DNA of 64,000 bases from Sphaerolaimus hirsutus (lineage: Eukaryota; Nematoda; Chromadorea; Monhysterida; Sphaerolaimidae), in NCBI GenBank assembly GCA_964036195.1, contig OZ038450.1, forward strand, positions 16,618,701 to 16,682,700, given 5' to 3'. The position numbers were made by a program, and so were the translations under genes. Position 1 is the first letter of the stretch. Each line of letters opens with the position of its first letter. Shown piece by piece: positions 49,390-61,982 of this stretch. Under the pieces are notes generated by a model. It did no database searches. It saw only the letters and a list, made by a program, of their open reading frames with translations, and had not been told where the DNA came from.

Positions 49390-49750
49390 AGTAAAAACTG
49401 GGACGTAAATATAAGTGAAAAGCTAAGTGAAAAGTGCGGTGAATAGCGAAGTGAAAATCGAAGTCAATAGCGAAGTGAAATTTTGAAGTGAAGCTTTTTT
49501 GAGTTTGGTAACATTCTCAAGTACAAAGTTCCGATGCAAGCGAAAAAGGGGCACGTTTCCCTCCAAATCATCATTACCGTCGTCAGAAACAATGCTTTCT
49601 ATGTCAAAATTCATCCTTTACGTTTTTATTTACTTTTTTATCATTTTAATTGTTTTTTTACTTCGCTTTTCACGTCGTTTTACGCTTCAATTTTCACTTC
49701 ACTTTTCGCTCCACTTTTTACTTACCTTTTCACTTCACTTTTCGCTTGTT
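49390..49750. repeat. Inverted arrays of AAGTGAAAAGTGAAG
   Basis: About 49375-49500 carries repeated AAGTGAAAAG/CGAAGTGAAA. About 49660-49745 carries the complement CTTTTCACTTCACTTTTCGC. The layout matches the motif-array elements elsewhere, but I could not define termini or a target duplication. Confidence 0.5.
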
Positions 49751-50526
49751 TTGTTTGGCACATGTTTTTAGCAGAGAAAAATTTTAACAGTGGGAAAAAC
49801 AAATGAATAATTTCAACAGCCTGTATAACAATGAACAAGTATTCAATTGAATCAAGCAAAAATGCTAGAAAAAAGAAAAATGGCTGCGAAAAATGGCAAA
49901 AGACATCATGGAAATAACGCGTTCTCACTATGCTGAGATAGAAAGATTCTATTGTTGGCGCTGGGCGCCATTGTTTCTGGCGCCATTTGGAGCTTGATGC
50001 GCAGCACGCGACAACTTCGCAGCACCTTTGTATTTGAAGTTGCCGCGACATTACGACGAACAAAATGTAATTGTGTCTGCGTAAAACGCGGCATTAAATA
50101 ATATGTTGACCACCTTGTAAAGTTGATGCATATTCAAGAGTTTCATTTTCCTCAGTTCTCGAATCAACGGTAAGGGGCAATGAAAACTGTTACCAGCTGG
50201 CCCACTGAAAATATTTATTAGTATTCAGATTATTTTGGATTAGTTGTGAGAATGAAAATGTAAAATGTAATGTCCATGGAAAATCTAAAAGCGAGTACTT
50301 TTCTTTGTTGAATAAATATATAAAATGAGTACTCTTATCATGGAAAATGTAAAAGCTACTACGTTTTACATGTGAAAGGGGTGTGTGTTTCAAAGCAGTG
50401 CGGCCACCTGGGGTAAACACAAAGGTGCCACTGAGGTGCCGTATGGCTATGTGAGGCCTCCAAAGGGTGCCAGCGCCATGGCGCCATTGGCGCTTGGCGC
50501 CCCTTTTTCTCTGGCGCCATCTGACA
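49751..50526. other. No gene; GGCGCC fragments
   Basis: Short GGCGCC pieces at about 49960-49995 and an array at about 50465-50530 (which continues at 51384 after the nested hAT). The rest is AT-rich with no coding signal I trust. Confidence 0.45.
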
Positions 50527-50534
50527 CCTGGCGC

Positions 50535-51375
50535 TAGGGTTCAAACGATATATCGTATCGAATATCGAATATCGGATATCGACCATTTTTTAATATCGAA
50601 TATCGAATATCGATATCGAAAATTTTGAAAAAATATCAAATATCGAATATCGATATCGAAAATTTTGAAAAAATATCGAATATCGATATCGAATATCGAC
50701 CATATTTTCGATATATCGAACCTGTATAATGTCCTTGATTAAGTTATTATTTTTTTGTGATTAATTTGATTTGCTTATAGTATCTAAGTTGATGAGTAAA
50801 AGTAAAGTATTTAATGTCATCTTTGTTGGAGTGCTTACTCCACATTTCTTGTATTTGGTTTGGCCACATACCTACTGAACTACCTACCTCAAATTTGAAG
50901 CCAGAAAATGCTGATATGCTGCTTTTTTGCAACATGCCCTTAAACAATTGGGTTATAAGTATGAATTGTAATATCTACCAATTTTTGTTTGTCTGATACA
51001 TATTGATTAGTCATGTTTTTTCTTTGATTTTCTCATTCTGACCATTGTAAACCTTGTTAAAATCAATTGTACTTTTCAGTAAAGAGATAATCAACCATGT
51101 TTGCAACCATATGAAAATACAATATGCTGCTTGGAATATGCCTTGCTATACCAAAAGCTAAATATTGAATATCGAAAATATCGAAATATCAATATCGAAT
51201 ATCGACCATTTTTTAGTATCGAATATCGAATATCGATATCGAGGGTCCATATCGTATCGAATATCGATATCGAAAATTTTGAAAAAATATCGAATATCGA
51301 ATATCGATATCGAAAATTTTGAAAAATATCGAATATCGAATATCGATATCGAAAAGTGATATCGTTTGAACCCTA
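50535..51375. mobile_element. hAT-type element, ATATCGA-array family
   Basis: Ends TAGGGTTCAAACGATATAT and GATATCGTTTGAACCCTA; exact duplication CCTGGCGC at 50527-50534 and 51376-51383, within a GGCGCC array. Subterminal arrays of ATATCGAATATCGATATCGA. The core (about 50720-51160) is shared, inverted, with 57984-58947. Confidence 0.92.
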
Positions 51376-51637
51376 CCTGGCGCCATTATTTCGAAACGTC
51401 TTTTTGGCACCTTATTTAAATTCATTTATGAGAAGGCGCCATGGCCCCAAACATTTCTGCCGCCGAAAATAAATTAGCGCCTGTTCATTTCAGCGGCGCC
51501 AATCCTTAAATTTTAGGGCGCCGGAAGTTTGCACTTCCATTTCGGCACCCGGAAAACTGGATATCAGCGCTTAGGCGAACATCCAAATTCATTCTGGCCG
51601 AAATATAATGTGTGTATAATTGTGGAGTTGCTGACAT

Positions 51638-51837
51638 NNNNNNNNNNNNNNNNNNNNNNNNNNNNNNNNNNNNNNNNNNNNNNNNNNNNNNNNNNNNNNN
51701 NNNNNNNNNNNNNNNNNNNNNNNNNNNNNNNNNNNNNNNNNNNNNNNNNNNNNNNNNNNNNNNNNNNNNNNNNNNNNNNNNNNNNNNNNNNNNNNNNNNN
51801 NNNNNNNNNNNNNNNNNNNNNNNNNNNNNNNNNNNNN
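51638..51837. other. Assembly gap, 200 N
   Basis: Exactly 200 N, as in the second gap at 62723, so the length is probably a placeholder. Flanks are a GGCGCC fragment on the left and a CCTCGAAAT MITE piece on the right. Confidence 0.99.
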
Positions 51838-52016
51838 CCCCTCCACCTCGAAATGCACCCCTGGAACTGTGACATAACTTTGCACTCTGAAAAATAAACC
51901 CCCTAGTATGGATATTTCGAGGAAATACAGTATAGCTGCGATGTAAATTGGCAGCCATGAAAACATCATGTTCATTGCAAACATGATGTACCTTATTACA
52001 TATGGGGAGTGTCGAG

Positions 52017-53160
52017 TAGGGTGGCAGACGGTACGGGCTTGCGGTAAACCGTACGGTAAATTTTCTCTTTTGCGGTAAACGGTACAGTACGGTAAATCTT
52101 AAATTTTGCGGTAAACGGTACGGTACGGTAAATCTGAAAAGTGCGGTTCGCGGTACGGTACGGTACGGTAAATTTTCTCTTTTGCGGTAAACGTTACAGT
52201 ACGGTAAATCTTAAATTTTGCGGTAAACGGTACGGTACGGTAAATCTGAAAAGTGCGGTTCGCGGTACGGTATGGTACGGTAAATTTTCGCTCGTCAAAA
52301 ATGACTACAGACAACTTTTACTTCATGAATTGACACTAAATTGAATTATGCAAAGTGTTAATGGACTTTTAGAACACAATAACAGTGTGATAACATAGAA
52401 TAACATAAAATTACATTAACCACAATGCAGTGATTCAATATATAGGCTTTTTCAAGGTTTAGAAGAAAGAAATGGAGAAAAATTGCTTAAAGTGGGTGAA
52501 AAATTGCTAAACGTGGGTGAAAATGGTAAAAAAAGTATATAAGTGCATATGGCAATGAGCCATGAATTCAATTTGGGGACACACTTCAAACCCCATTGGA
52601 GACCCCTACTGTGTAGCCATAAGATAGCAACTGATTTCAATTCCACAGCAAAGTTGCTATTTCATTAAAACATTAATTTTTCTTTTGATTACCTTTTGTA
52701 TACTACCCTACAGCAAACATATGTACCTAAATACAACAAACAAGCTCAAAACATTGAGGGTGATGTAAAACACCTACAGTGCAATTTGAAGCACATGGCT
52801 TGATTTTAAAAACACATTATACTTATGTAAATGAAGAGTTGCAGCCATATTGCATGTGGAAATGGAAGAGCTTCAAATCAGTCAAAACAATGTTGTCAAA
52901 TTTGCGCACTTGCGTGCAAAAAATTTGCAGAACACCACATTTTATAGTAAATTTTAAGGTACATTTTTAAGGTCAATCTGAGTAAAATTTACCGCATTTT
53001 CTGCGGTAAATGAGTGCGGTACGCGGTACGGTACGGTAAATTTTGGAAAATGCGGTACGCGGTACGGTACGGTAAATTCCCATAAGTGCGGTAAACGGTA
53101 CGGTACGGTACGGTAATTTTTCCAAAAATGCGGTACGGTACGGTAAATTCTGCCACCCTA
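52017..53160. mobile_element. hAT-type element, CGGTACGGTA-array family
   Basis: Ends TAGGGTGGCAGACGGTACGG and CCGT-rich ...AATTCTGCCACCCTA; exact duplication GTGTCGAG at 52009-52016 and 53161-53168. Subterminal arrays of GCGGTAAACGGTACGGTA; a 124-base block is directly repeated at 52060-52290. Inserted in a CCTCGAAAT MITE whose ends lie at about 51925 and 53255. Confidence 0.9.
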
Positions 53161-53304
53161 GTGTCGAGTGGTGGTTATTTTTTCCCCAGCTCGCTCAGAC
53201 TTGGGGGTATTTTGAAGGGGGGCTAGTTTAAGCGGTATTTGGAGGAAATACAGTATTTAACATATTGCTCTTCTAAAAAAGCTTCTGCTAAAAGAGTGAC
53301 TTTT

Positions 53305-53495
53305 ATCATTGGCGCCATTTTGGCGCCCGGCGCCATTTTTCCTGGCGCCCTTTGGCGCACGGCGCCATTTTTTCAGATGGCGCCGTGGCGCCATTGGCGC
53401 TTGGCGCCATTTTCTCTGGCGCCATTATTTTGAATGGCGCCATGGCGCCATTGGCGCCTGGCGCCATCTTTCCTGGCGCTTTTCCATCACTAATC
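53305..53495. mobile_element. GGCGCC-family hAT fragment (right end)
   Basis: Array of TGGCGCCATTGGCGC ending GGCGCTTTTCCATCACTA. No matching left end with the flank ATCACTAC was found, so it is probably truncated. 53496-54061 contains nothing recognisable. Confidence 0.6.
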
Positions 53496-54061
53496 ACTAC
53501 ATATAATCAACCATTCAACTGCACTGTCATTTCACTCTGGCTTGATGCCCCTCATATAGCTGGTCGCGCACAAGGCCATCATGTTCGCTGCGCATCATGT
53601 TAGCTGAATTCGCGTCATATCGCTGTCTTCTATGTAGGTGCTCACCTTTTTTTCATGTTTATTTATTCTACTGTACAAAATTTATCTGAGTTACCCAATC
53701 ACATTATACATGCACACAAGTTTTGTGATTTGAATCTTTTGAATAGAATATCAGGTAAATATAATCAACTGATGGCACACTTCTACCATATCGACCATAT
53801 CTACTATCTACCATATTCCATCTGAAAAAAAATTTACTCATAATATTACATTGCTATCGCTTTGTGGGAATCTGGAGTAGGGATGACCATCTTTTTAAAC
53901 AACGTTTTTTTTAAAGAGAGGCATCGAAACCGTTTTTTTAAACGTCAGCCAAAAAATTTTGTACTTATGCACTAGGTATTTTGCAATTTTTTGTACGCAA
54001 GCGCGCAATTTCACATACACATTGCCGTTGGTGGTTGTTTTGAGGCATTTTTAGTGTGAAA

Positions 54062-54766
54062 GCTTCCATTTGAAGGGTGTGCTTCTCAAAGTACCGATCT
54101 ACAATTTTTTTATTTTGAGTTTGGGCCATTATCGAAGTGCCCATAGAAAAGCCCTTTAAAAAATAAAATAAAAAGTGGGGGTATGAAAATAAATTTTGAG
54201 ATATGGGGGGAAAATTGCCAAAAAATAGCAAAATACAATTACTGAAATTTTAAAAGTACCGATCTACAAGCTTTTTCAGCTTTTGTATCTTACAAAGTAC
54301 CGATCTACACAGTTTTTCCAAAATTGTTCTTTTAAATGTACTGATCTGCACATTATTTTTTGTGCTTCTAAAAGGACCGATTTCAGATCGGCACTTTTCA
54401 GAGCACAAACTCATTTTGTGTTTTTTGTACTGATAAAAGTACTGATCTACAATGAAAGAATGTGTACTTCTGAAAGTACCGATGTTAGATCGGTACATTC
54501 AAATGCACCTTTTTTTTGGTGATTCTAAAAGTACCGATCTGCATGTAGATCGGTACTTTTATTTGCACAAATTTGAAATTTTTATTTTTTAGCACTGTAG
54601 ATCGGTACTTTTAGAAGCACACATCAGAAAAAAATATGTTTTTCATCAAAATTGAATCAAAACGGTGTTTTTGAAGGTACTGATCTACATGTAGATCCGT
54701 ACTTTTTTTGCACAATTTTTAGAATTTTATATTTTGTGCTGTAGAGGAGTAATTTTAGTAGCACAT
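54062..54766. mobile_element. Element with ACCGATCTAC arrays, second copy
   Basis: TTGAAGGGTGTGCTTCTCAA at the left and TAGTAGCACATGCTGG at the right, with many GTAGATCGGTACTTTTAGAA units in both orientations. Same family as 12755-13454. Confidence 0.6.
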
Positions 54767-54809
54767 GCTGGAAAAATTATGTTAAACTTGTGATTAAAGA
54801 TTGAATATA

Positions 54810-55166
54810 CTGTAAATCCCCGAATACGTCCCCGGGAGAGTTATTTTTTCCTCAGAATTTTTTTGAGGGGGGCTTTTTCGAAGGGGAGGAGTTAATTTTT
54901 CGTCAGAAAATTCAGGTAAAAAGTATAAAAGGAAGCAAAAATAAGCATAAAACTGCATAAATAAGAGCGTAAATACATCGCCGCTGTGGATAAAACATTA
55001 TTATGAGTTTAATGTTGACGCTGCACTGCATTTGCATTCGGTGAATGACACAATGCATTTGCAGCATCTGTCAGGGGGGGGGGTTATTTGAGGGGGGGTT
55101 ACTTTTTCCTCACGCTCACAACAGGGGGAGGTTTTCGAGAGGGAGGACTTATTCGAGGATTTATGG
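54810..55166. mobile_element. MITE, CTGTAAATCCCCGAATA family
   Basis: CTGTAAATCCCCGAATACG and complement CTTATTCGAGGATTTATGG with TA flanks. G-rich blocks lie at both ends. A further MITE end follows at about 55290-55370 (GTCGAAATACCCCTC). Confidence 0.65.
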
Positions 55167-55379
55167 TAAGTCATAATTATTGAAAATTAAATATAGGTAT
55201 ATGAAAATTAAATATATGTATGTAGAAAATTTTATACGTCTGCGTACGTTACAAACAATTAGTACAGGATTTCAAAAAAATTCTTATATTAACCCCCGTC
55301 GAAATACCCCTCAAAATTTTCAGTCTGAAAAAATAAACGCCCTGGAGGGTAATTCTAGGTAATATGGTATTCATTTTAC

Positions 55380-56456
55380 ATACGCAAATTGAAATATCGA
55401 TCTGCCAAAAATACATCATTTGCACATGCAAATCTAAATTTCTTAGTTTGTAAAAATATTCAGTTCACATAAGCAAATTTCGATTTGCAAAAAAATTTCG
55501 ATTTGCCGATTTGATTTCGAAATTTTGATTTACCAAAAACATGTCCATTTTTGCACATGCAAATCAAAATTAATTTAATTTGCACACACAAATCGAAAAT
55601 TCGATTTGCAATAAAATGAATGCTTATGTATGCAAATTAAAATTTCGATTTGCAATAAAAATATGCGAAAAGGTGCATTTTGTGCTTTTAAAGGTGCCAA
55701 TCTCCATGCGATTTCCAGATTTGTGCCACTAAAAGTACCGATCTACAGTAAACTTATCAGTATCACCATCGCTAAATTTTATATAGCTAGTTTCATGTGT
55801 ATCTTCAAAGATTATACTCATTCATATAGATACCCAATACTATACCCCAAATACCCATACCCAAAATTCCCATACCCGATACCCATGTACGGGTATTGCA
55901 TATTGCATATATCTAGTTAATTTTTTTGGTGGGGATCAAAGTGCAGCATAACCTCATTACTTTATGATGCATTGAATGCAGTCATAGACTAAGCGATTAA
56001 TTTACAGAAATAAAGAATTTAAAGAAAGACTAAGCGATTAATATGCTGCCAAGTCAAAAACAGCAATTTTGAAAAACAGCGGTTTTGAGCAATCAATTTT
56101 GTACCCGTTAGAAAGTTGTTTTAGTCTGTAGTCACATTATTTGTAGAAGGCAAGCGCTTTGTTCTGAAACAAATTTATTTTAGGTAAATTCACGCTATGT
56201 AGAGCTGGTGATAACTTTCACGAAGTACCTGGGGTTTCATTTATCATTTGTTCAGTAATAAGTAAAATAAAGTGGTAAATATGATGACAAGAGTTCCGGT
56301 TCCAATTCTCCAAAAAAATAAGTTATAAGAACTGTAGTTATTATCATTGGGTTGACAAATAAATTCATAGATAAAAACACTTTCCACTTTTTCAGGTGTT
56401 CAATTTTACACACCAGGTTCTAGTAGCTAACTTTACTTATCACTTAGAACTTTTTC
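55380..56456. repeat. AAATCGAAATTTGCA-type array, then unassigned sequence
   Basis: About 55380-55650 holds repeated CATGCAAATCGAAATTT motifs in both orientations. A ACCCATACCC block follows at about 55835-55900, like that inside 12755-13454. 55930-56456 shows no gene or repeat that I recognise. Confidence 0.45.
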
Positions 56457-56464
56457 ATTGTGAC

Positions 56465-56743
56465 TAGCATTCCAAAAATGGGTGATTTTCAAAAATATAT
56501 AATTAAATATAATCTCAGAAAATCTCTCTAAAAATAAAATATAATTTAATCTCTCTGAAAAAACGCTGAGAAACTATAAATAAATATAAATGATAGATTT
56601 AATCATATTTTTTTCTCATAAATAAAATATAATTAAATCTCCCTGGAAAAAAAACTGGAGAAAATATAATTAAATAAGATATTTTTTTATATTTTATTAT
56701 ATTTTTTAAATATAAATCTCCCAGAGATTTTTGGAACGCTAAC
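56465..56743. mobile_element. hAT-type element, small AGATTT-array copy
   Basis: Ends TAGCATTCCAAAAAT and TTTTTGGAACGCTA; flanks ATTGTGAC (56457-56464) and ACTGTGAC (56744-56751) match at 7 of 8 positions. ATAATTAAATCTC arrays fill it. Same family as 1038-2399. Confidence 0.7.
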
Positions 56744-57238
56744 TGTGACGTGTCCACTTGTGGAATTCACTCCAGTTTACAGCTATCTATATACCCCGGC
56801 ATCAAGCTGTTCAACGACATTTTGGTTCGAATAACAAGTTTGAGCGTGATGTCTTTATCTATCCCATGGGCAATTTTTTTGGCTATATTTCCCCAAAATC
56901 AACCAGCTATCTATTATCTTGAGCGATTTTTTAGAAACTTTGCACAAATTTTTGCTTAAAATTGCTAATTTTCATACCTTTTTATAGTTTTTCATTTTCA
57001 AAATCTCTATTTCATGTGTTTCATTTCATTCATCAGAACGCCTAATAATAAAATAATTACGGTAGACATCATTGTAAATTGTAAATCATCCCAGACCCTG
57101 TCAAATGTCAAATCTCATGCAAGTGTCAAATGTCACACTAAATGCCCTGGAAAATGGGATACATCTTTTGCCATGAAATTAAAATTTCTACATTGTAGCT
57201 GACGACCGAAATTACAATATTGACAAATCACATGAGAT

Positions 57239-59073
57239 TAGTGATGGAAAAGCGCCAGAAAAAAAGGGCGCCAGGCGCCAATGGCGCCATACGGAAACGG
57301 GGCGCCATACGGAAACACGGCGCCAAGCGCCAAGGGCGCCACCGAAAAAGAGCGCCAGGCGCCATGGCGCCATTGGGAAAGTGGGCGCCAAGCGCCAATG
57401 GCGCCACGGAAAGAGGGCGCCAAGGTCCAAGGGCGCCATGGCGCCAATTGAAAAGAAGGGCGCCAGGCGCCAATGGCGCCAGATCAAAAAAGCGAGTAGA
57501 ATACCCTGCGTGTGCTAAAAATGCTTCTCCAGCACTAGTGCACACATTCACTTCTTTATTCATGTTCTCCAGGATGTAATCAGCAAAAATGAGACTAGCA
57601 ACAAACTTTTGTGCAAAAACCGTACTCACACGTGATATTCAATTCAAACACTTTGAAAATTGTCATTCGACAAAACAATGAATGCACTTCGAATAGATTT
57701 TCCAATTATGTTTTCTTGAAGCGGACGACAACGGAATTCCGATAATTTCAATCCGTTGATTGACGAATTTGCAAGTTCACCGGTCTATCATGCTCAGCTT
57801 CTGATCCGTTACACGTATCTGATAAAAATGGGATGAAACGTATACATCCACTCACACCACTTCATGCATTTTCCGGTGAATTTTGATCATTCACAGGCCT
57901 GTTTTTTGTTTTTTATTCATTCACGCAGCACTCACCTTGAAACCCTGCTGGCGCCATTTTGGCGCCCTTTTAGGGCAGGGCGCTAGGGTTCAAACGATAT
58001 CACTTTTCGATATCGATATTCGATATTCGATATTTTTTCAAAATTTTCGATATCGATATTCAATATTCGATATTTTTTCAAAATTTTCGATATCGATATT
58101 CGATATTCGATAGTTTTTCAAAATTTTCGATATCGATATTCGATACGATATGGACCCTCGATATCGATATTCGATATTTGATACGATATGGACCCTCGAT
58201 ATCGATATTCGATATTCGATACTAAAAAATGGTCGATATTCGATATCGATATTTTCGATATTTGATATTTAGCTTTTGGTATAGCAAGGCATATTTCAAG
58301 CAGCATGTTGTATTTTCATATGGTTGCAAACATGGTTGATTATCTCTTTACTGAAAAGTACAATTGATTTTAACAAGGTTTACAATGGTCAGAATGAAAA
58401 AATCGAAGAAAAAACATGACGAATCAAATTGTATCAGACAAACAAAAATTGGTAGATACAACAATTCATACTTATAACCCAATTGTTTAAGGGCATGTTG
58501 CAAAAAAGCAGCATATCAGCATTTTCTGGCTCCAATTATGAGGTAGGTAGTTCAGTAGGTATGTGGCCAAACCAAATACAAGAAATGTGGAGTAAGCACT
58601 CCAACAAAGATAACATTAAATACTTTACTTTTACTCATCAACTTAGATACTATAAGCAAATCAAATTAATCACAAATATCTCAAAACAAAAATAATAACT
58701 CAATTAAGGACATTATACAGGTTCGATATATCGAAAATATGGTCGATATTCGATATCGATATTCGATATTTTTTCAAAATTTTCGATATCGATATTCGAT
58801 ATTCAATATTTTTTCAAAATTTTCGATATCGATATTCGATATTTGATATTTTTTCAAAATTTTCGATATCGATATTTGATATTCGATATTTAAAAATGGT
58901 GGATATCCGATATTCGATATTCGATACGATATATCGTTTGAACCCTACAGGGCGCCACGGAGAAAATGGCGCCAAGCGCCAAGGGCGCCATGGCGCCTTT
59001 CAGAAAGTGGGCGCCAGGCGCCGAGGGCGCCACAGAAAAAGGGCGCCAGCGCCATGGCGCCATTCCATCACTA
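57239..59073. mobile_element. hAT-type element, GGCGCC family, with nested hAT
   Basis: Ends TAGTGATGGAAAAGCGCC and GGCGCCATTCCATCACTA; exact duplication CATGAGAT at 57231-57238 and 59074-59081. Arrays at 57250-57485 and 58950-59065; the core at about 57500-57950 has no coding frame I recognise. Contains the hAT element 57984-58947. An inverted, nearly identical partial copy lies at 63139-64000. Confidence 0.9.
57984..58947. mobile_element. hAT-type element, ATATCGA-array family, nested
   Basis: Ends TAGGGTTCAAACGATATC and ATATCGTTTGAACCCTA; exact duplication CAGGGCGC at 57976-57983 and 58948-58955. The core is shared with 50535-51375 in opposite orientation. The site without this insertion is present at about 63655-63670 in the inverted copy. 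Confidence 0.93.
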
Positions 59074-59130
59074 CATGAGATTGACAAAAAATTTAATCCA
59101 ATATCAGTGCACTGCGGACACAGAAATAAA

Positions 59131-61650
59131 CTAGCAGGATTCTCGCCGACCTTTGGTCGGGTTGCACAGTGTTCTAAAACAATGAAAAAAGCATTATTTC
59201 ATAATTTCAATTTTTTAGAAGCAGAGGTTCAATTTGAGGGTGGCGTGGAGGATGTCATTTGTCACAATGGAGGGCCTATTTCAAATCATTGCCATCAGAA
59301 ACCCACATATGCATCATTTCACAATTTCTAATTTTTGAGCCCCAGGGGTTCAATTTGAGGGTTATGGTCATCTCAAAATTAAATGCATATTTTAAATCAC
59401 TGCAATAAGAAACTTTCAAATAAACAGCGTTCGGATCAGGTCCGGCAGTCAGTTTCTGACCTGACTGCTGGCGCTATAACTCCCGCTGTGGGGTGAATTA
59501 AGAGATGAAATTTGGGTGGGACGTAGCCGACATTCCCCCCCCTACTATACTCCAACGCAGGGGCGACGGCGACCCCCCTAAGTGTGGGTCGCAGTAAACG
59601 CGCAAAAAAATTTACAGAATTTCTCTGTCCGCGTCAAGTCCGGCACCCAGTGGTTTTTCATCACTTCGGGTGCCATCACTCCAGAAACTCGGACAGGACA
59701 AAGCTGAAACTGGGGGTGATATAGCCGACACCCCTCCCCTTACTGTACACTAGATGGCGGGCGCCGGCGACCCACCAAAGTTGTCGCTCGCGGGTTTAAC
59801 GCGTTTTTAATAAATCTGCTGTCTGCATCAGGTCCGGCACCCTATAAATTTTTTCAAAAATGCTCAATGCAGTCATGTAATGCAGTTTTACAATTCTACA
59901 GACCCATACGATACTGTACAATGCAGTGAAGTTACCTGTTAAGCGATATTTTAGCAATGCCCCTACAGTTGCATCCTAAAAATACACATAAAATATATTT
60001 TTTTGTTAGACACTTTAAAAGTTGGTTTAGGATGCCCTCTAGGTAAGGGTTTAAGGTATAAAATTGCGTAAAAAACTGTACCCCAAAAATGCCCCAGTAA
60101 GGAATTTTAATGGGGGTGACTGTTCTGACATCACCTATGACATCATCACAGTACAAATTTGTATGGTGATGATGTCATAAGTGACTTCATCACATTCACC
60201 CCCATTAAAATTCCTTAGTGGGGCATTTTTGGGGTTAACTTTTTTACGCAATTTTATACCTTAAACGCTTCCCTAGAGGGCATCCTAAACCAACTTTTCA
60301 AGTGTCTAATAAAAAATATATTTAAAGTGAATTTGGCTCGGTGAAACGCAAGTTGTTCCTGGACCTGATGCGTACACTGTATCTGTAAAAAACAGCGCCG
60401 TATATGCAGTGAGCGACACTTTTGGTGAGTCGATGGTGCCACAGGATGTTGACGATAACCCCCCAAAATTTCAGCTATTTCGTGTCCGCGTTTCTGGAGT
60501 GATGGCACCCGAAGTGATGAAAACCACTGGGTGCCGGACTTGACGCGGACAGCGAAATTCTGTAAAAATTTTTGCGCGTATACTGCGACCCACACTTAGG
60601 GGGGTCGCCGTCGCCCCTGCGTTGGAGTATAGTAGGGGGGAATGTCGGCTACGTCCCACCCAAATTTCATCTCTTAATTCACCCCACAGCGGGAGTTATG
60701 GCGACAGCAGTCAGATTAGAAACTGAATGCCGGACCTGATCCGAACGCTGTTTACATCATTTTATATATTGAAAGTTTTTGGCCCCATCGTATAATTTAA
60801 TAGTTATGGTAATGTGGAGTCAAAATGAAGTGCATATTTCAGTTCATTGCAATAAGAAACACACAAATGTATCGTTTTACAATTTCTAATTTTAGCCCCA
60901 GATGTTCTACTTTAAAAATTATGGTAATGTAGTGTCAAAATGGAGTGCGCGTTTGAAATCACTGCAAAAAAACCCCACAAATGCATCATTTCACACTTTC
61001 TAATTTTTAAGCCGCAAGGACCCCACTTAAGGGTTATGGTAATGTTATTGTCAACTCCCATAAACTCAGCCCCTAATTTGGCAAACTTCCATTAGCTAAA
61101 CTCCCATTAACTCAGTATCTAATTTGTCAACTCATGTTAATGCAGCCCCTTAATTGTGAACTCGTGTCAACTCAACCCTTATTTATAAACTCCCAACAAC
61201 TCAACCTCAAATTGTAAACTCTGCCCCTAACTTGAAAACTCCCAAAAACTCTGACCCTAACTTGTAAACTCGCGGAAAATTCAGACCTTAATCTGTAAAC
61301 TGAACCCCTAATTTGTCAACTCCAATAAACTCAGCCCCTAAAAACTCAAGTCAACTCCCACACATTTGCAATTGTCATCTTTGGATCAACACAGACAAAT
61401 AGATTTTACTTTTTTCGCAATCCAGAGTGATTGTGCACCCTTTACTACAAATTTCGCCGTCGACCTTTTTTCAGGATTTTCCTGTGTGTAAAGGACATTT
61501 GTGTCAATAAGTAGTGGCTGCACTGTGTGTCACACACACAAATCAGGCGGCAGAATGAAGCGTGTCATTCCGTGTCTATCTTTTACGTTAGAGCATACTT
61601 TGCACATAAACAAATTCATCCACATATTTGTTTTGATTTATGACACAATT
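59131..61650. repeat. Second copy of the tandem-array repeat family
   Basis: Begins CTAGCAGGATTCTCGCCGAC like 41073. It carries roughly 120-base units at 59200-59420 and 60770-61030, 30-base units at 61040-61340, and the shared unique end at about 61370-61620. Interrupted by the foldback 59421-60754. Shorter than the copy at 41073-44870. Confidence 0.7.
59421..60754. repeat. Foldback element, TAAACAGCGTTCGGATCAGG family
   Basis: TAAACAGCGTTCGGATCAGG and CCTGATCCGAACGCTGTTTA ends. Arms of about 270 bases contain GGTCGCCGTCGCCCCTGCGT and its complement. The centre (about 60030-60300) is a second palindrome with AAAATTCCTTA and CACCCCCATTAAAATTCC pairs. No coding frame. Confidence 0.8.
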
Positions 61651-61982
61651 TTCAACAAGTGCATCAGTTTGGTATCCTGCTTTCTGAACCCGTTTTACAG
61701 TTGTTTCTGTATGTAAGGACATCATTTTCACAGGAAGGCAATACTTTTTTGCAAGATATATTTACAGAGACAAATATCGCTTGGTTGGAAGAAACTTATA
61801 TTATTTCCCAGGGCATTTTACATTACTTTAGACATTTCGAATGATGTTTTCCATGAATTCAGACACTTTGCACAATATTTCACATTTTACAGGATCTGCT
61901 AGTGGCACCAGATTCAGATCGTTGGTAATTGTAAACACCTTCCCGGTCACGTCCGGCAGCCATTTTTTGATTTTACTTTTTA

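Noticed and set aside
48430..49390. A possible unique gene in this repeat-poor stretch
   Set aside because: No frame of useful length, no splice-consistent exon set and no recognisable peptide on either strand.
57228..57629. Long Ala/Trp/Pro-rich frames on both strands, also at 6132-6477, 20590-21123, 27476-27848, 39295-39688, 53239-53603 and 63424-63774
   Set aside because: They run through GGCGCC transposon arrays, which lack stops in several frames at once; the peptides are simple repeats without domains.
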